This document shows positions 7,789 through 7,861 of a DNA stretch of 7,861 nt, piece by piece. The stretch lies in contig JBEBGV010000123.1 in the NCBI GenBank assembly GCA_040081265.1, forward strand, positions 1 to 7,861. Reading direction: 5' to 3'. The stretch is from JBEBGV01 sp040081265 (GTDB lineage Bacteria; Acidobacteriota; Vicinamibacteria; Vicinamibacterales; UBA2999). The first letter of the stretch is position 1. Every line of letters starts with the position of its first letter. The position numbers and the translations under genes are program-made. The notes beneath the pieces were generated by a model, which saw only the letters and a program-made list of their open reading frames with translations, searched no databases and had not been told where the DNA came from.

Positions 7789-7861
7789 TCATCTTAGGCA
7801 GCCTCTTGGAAACGCATCCAGGGCGAGCGCCGGCCGAGGCTCGTGTGTGGACGCCGGTGGT
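7768..7861 (-). mobile_element. IS481-family insertion sequence, transposase-3' end only (right partial)
   Basis: The element's outer end begins TGTGAATGTCAAAGAGG at 7768 and it continues past the right edge. The support is threefold: this terminus resembles the remembered IS481 terminus (TGTGAAG... ...AGGTTGT, about 16 of 21 positions alike); it abuts an NCTAGN target; and the minus strand encodes the end of an rve-type transposase. The base composition is less GC-rich than the flanking operon over 7768-7815. The element points its transposase toward the envelope operon, convergent with it. The other inverted repeat and most of the transposase are outside the window. Confidence 0.75.

Larger units (their letters stand above)
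7763..7861 (-). pseudogene. IS481-family transposase, C-terminal fragment, probably frameshifted
   Basis: On the minus strand the frame over 7859-7794 reads HRRPHTSLGRRSPWMRFQEAA and stops at TAA (7794-7796). The HRRPHTSLG..SP motif is the well-known last conserved block of the rve (DDE) integrase core in IS481 and IS3 transposases. A second minus-strand frame, open from the right edge to TAG at 7763-7765, ends KRLPKMNNLFDIHS, which resembles the NLLTVHS end of IS481 transposase including a stop made by the target CTAG. Joining the two after SPWMRF needs removal of one base, most simply one of the two G at 7808-7809. So either this copy carries a one-base insertion that costs the last 14 residues, or the protein naturally ends in QEAA. 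The rest of the gene, including the DDE catalytic residues, lies outside the window. Family assignment is good; the broken state is less certain. Confidence 0.65.

Noticed and set aside
7762..7861. A transcription terminator for the operon after the surA-like gene
   Set aside because: No GC-rich stem with a T-run was found. The sequence is explained by an insertion-sequence end, so the original terminator or next gene is probably displaced.
7783..7861. A third minus-strand frame near the edge (PPASTHEPRPALALDAFPRGCLR) as the transposase frame
   Set aside because: It has no transposase motif; the HRRPHTSLG block lies in the adjacent frame.

Overview
The window is a GC-rich bacterial chromosome segment from a diderm (outer-membrane) organism. 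The protein style (974-residue Omp85 protein, TamB next to it, biotinyl tail of an acyl-CoA carboxylase upstream) resembles Acidobacteriota, perhaps Vicinamibacteria. That placement is an inference from general resemblance, not a search result.

Layout, left to right. Positions 1-215 hold the C-terminal biotinyl domain of a biotin carboxyl carrier protein or biotin-dependent carboxylase subunit, cut by the window edge. After a 15-base gap, 231-4331 encodes a full-length TamB-like protein, an inner-membrane-anchored periplasm-spanning bridge. Its stop overlaps the start of an Omp85/BamA-type outer-membrane insertase (4331-7255), which I read as having seven POTRA domains and a complete 16-strand-type barrel. 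Its stop in turn overlaps the start of a small exported SurA-like protein (7255-7761) that keeps the chaperone N-domain and the C-terminal closing segment but has no parvulin (PPIase) domain. Both overlaps have the form TGATG, so the three envelope genes look translationally coupled. Together they form a compact outer-membrane biogenesis cassette: a chaperone to carry unfolded outer-membrane proteins, an insertase to fold them, and a TamB bridge for lipid supply or assembly.

The last 94 bases are the end of an IS481-family insertion sequence pointing toward the operon. Its terminal sequence begins TGTGAATGTC at 7768, directly next to a CCTAGC target (NCTAGN, the known IS481 preference), and its transposase C-terminus is readable on the minus strand. 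The element sits one base after the SurA-like gene's stop codon, so it leaves that gene intact but separates it from whatever followed. The transposase tail is split between two frames, which suggests a one-base frameshift. No RNA gene, CRISPR array, strong promoter or factor-independent terminator was seen.
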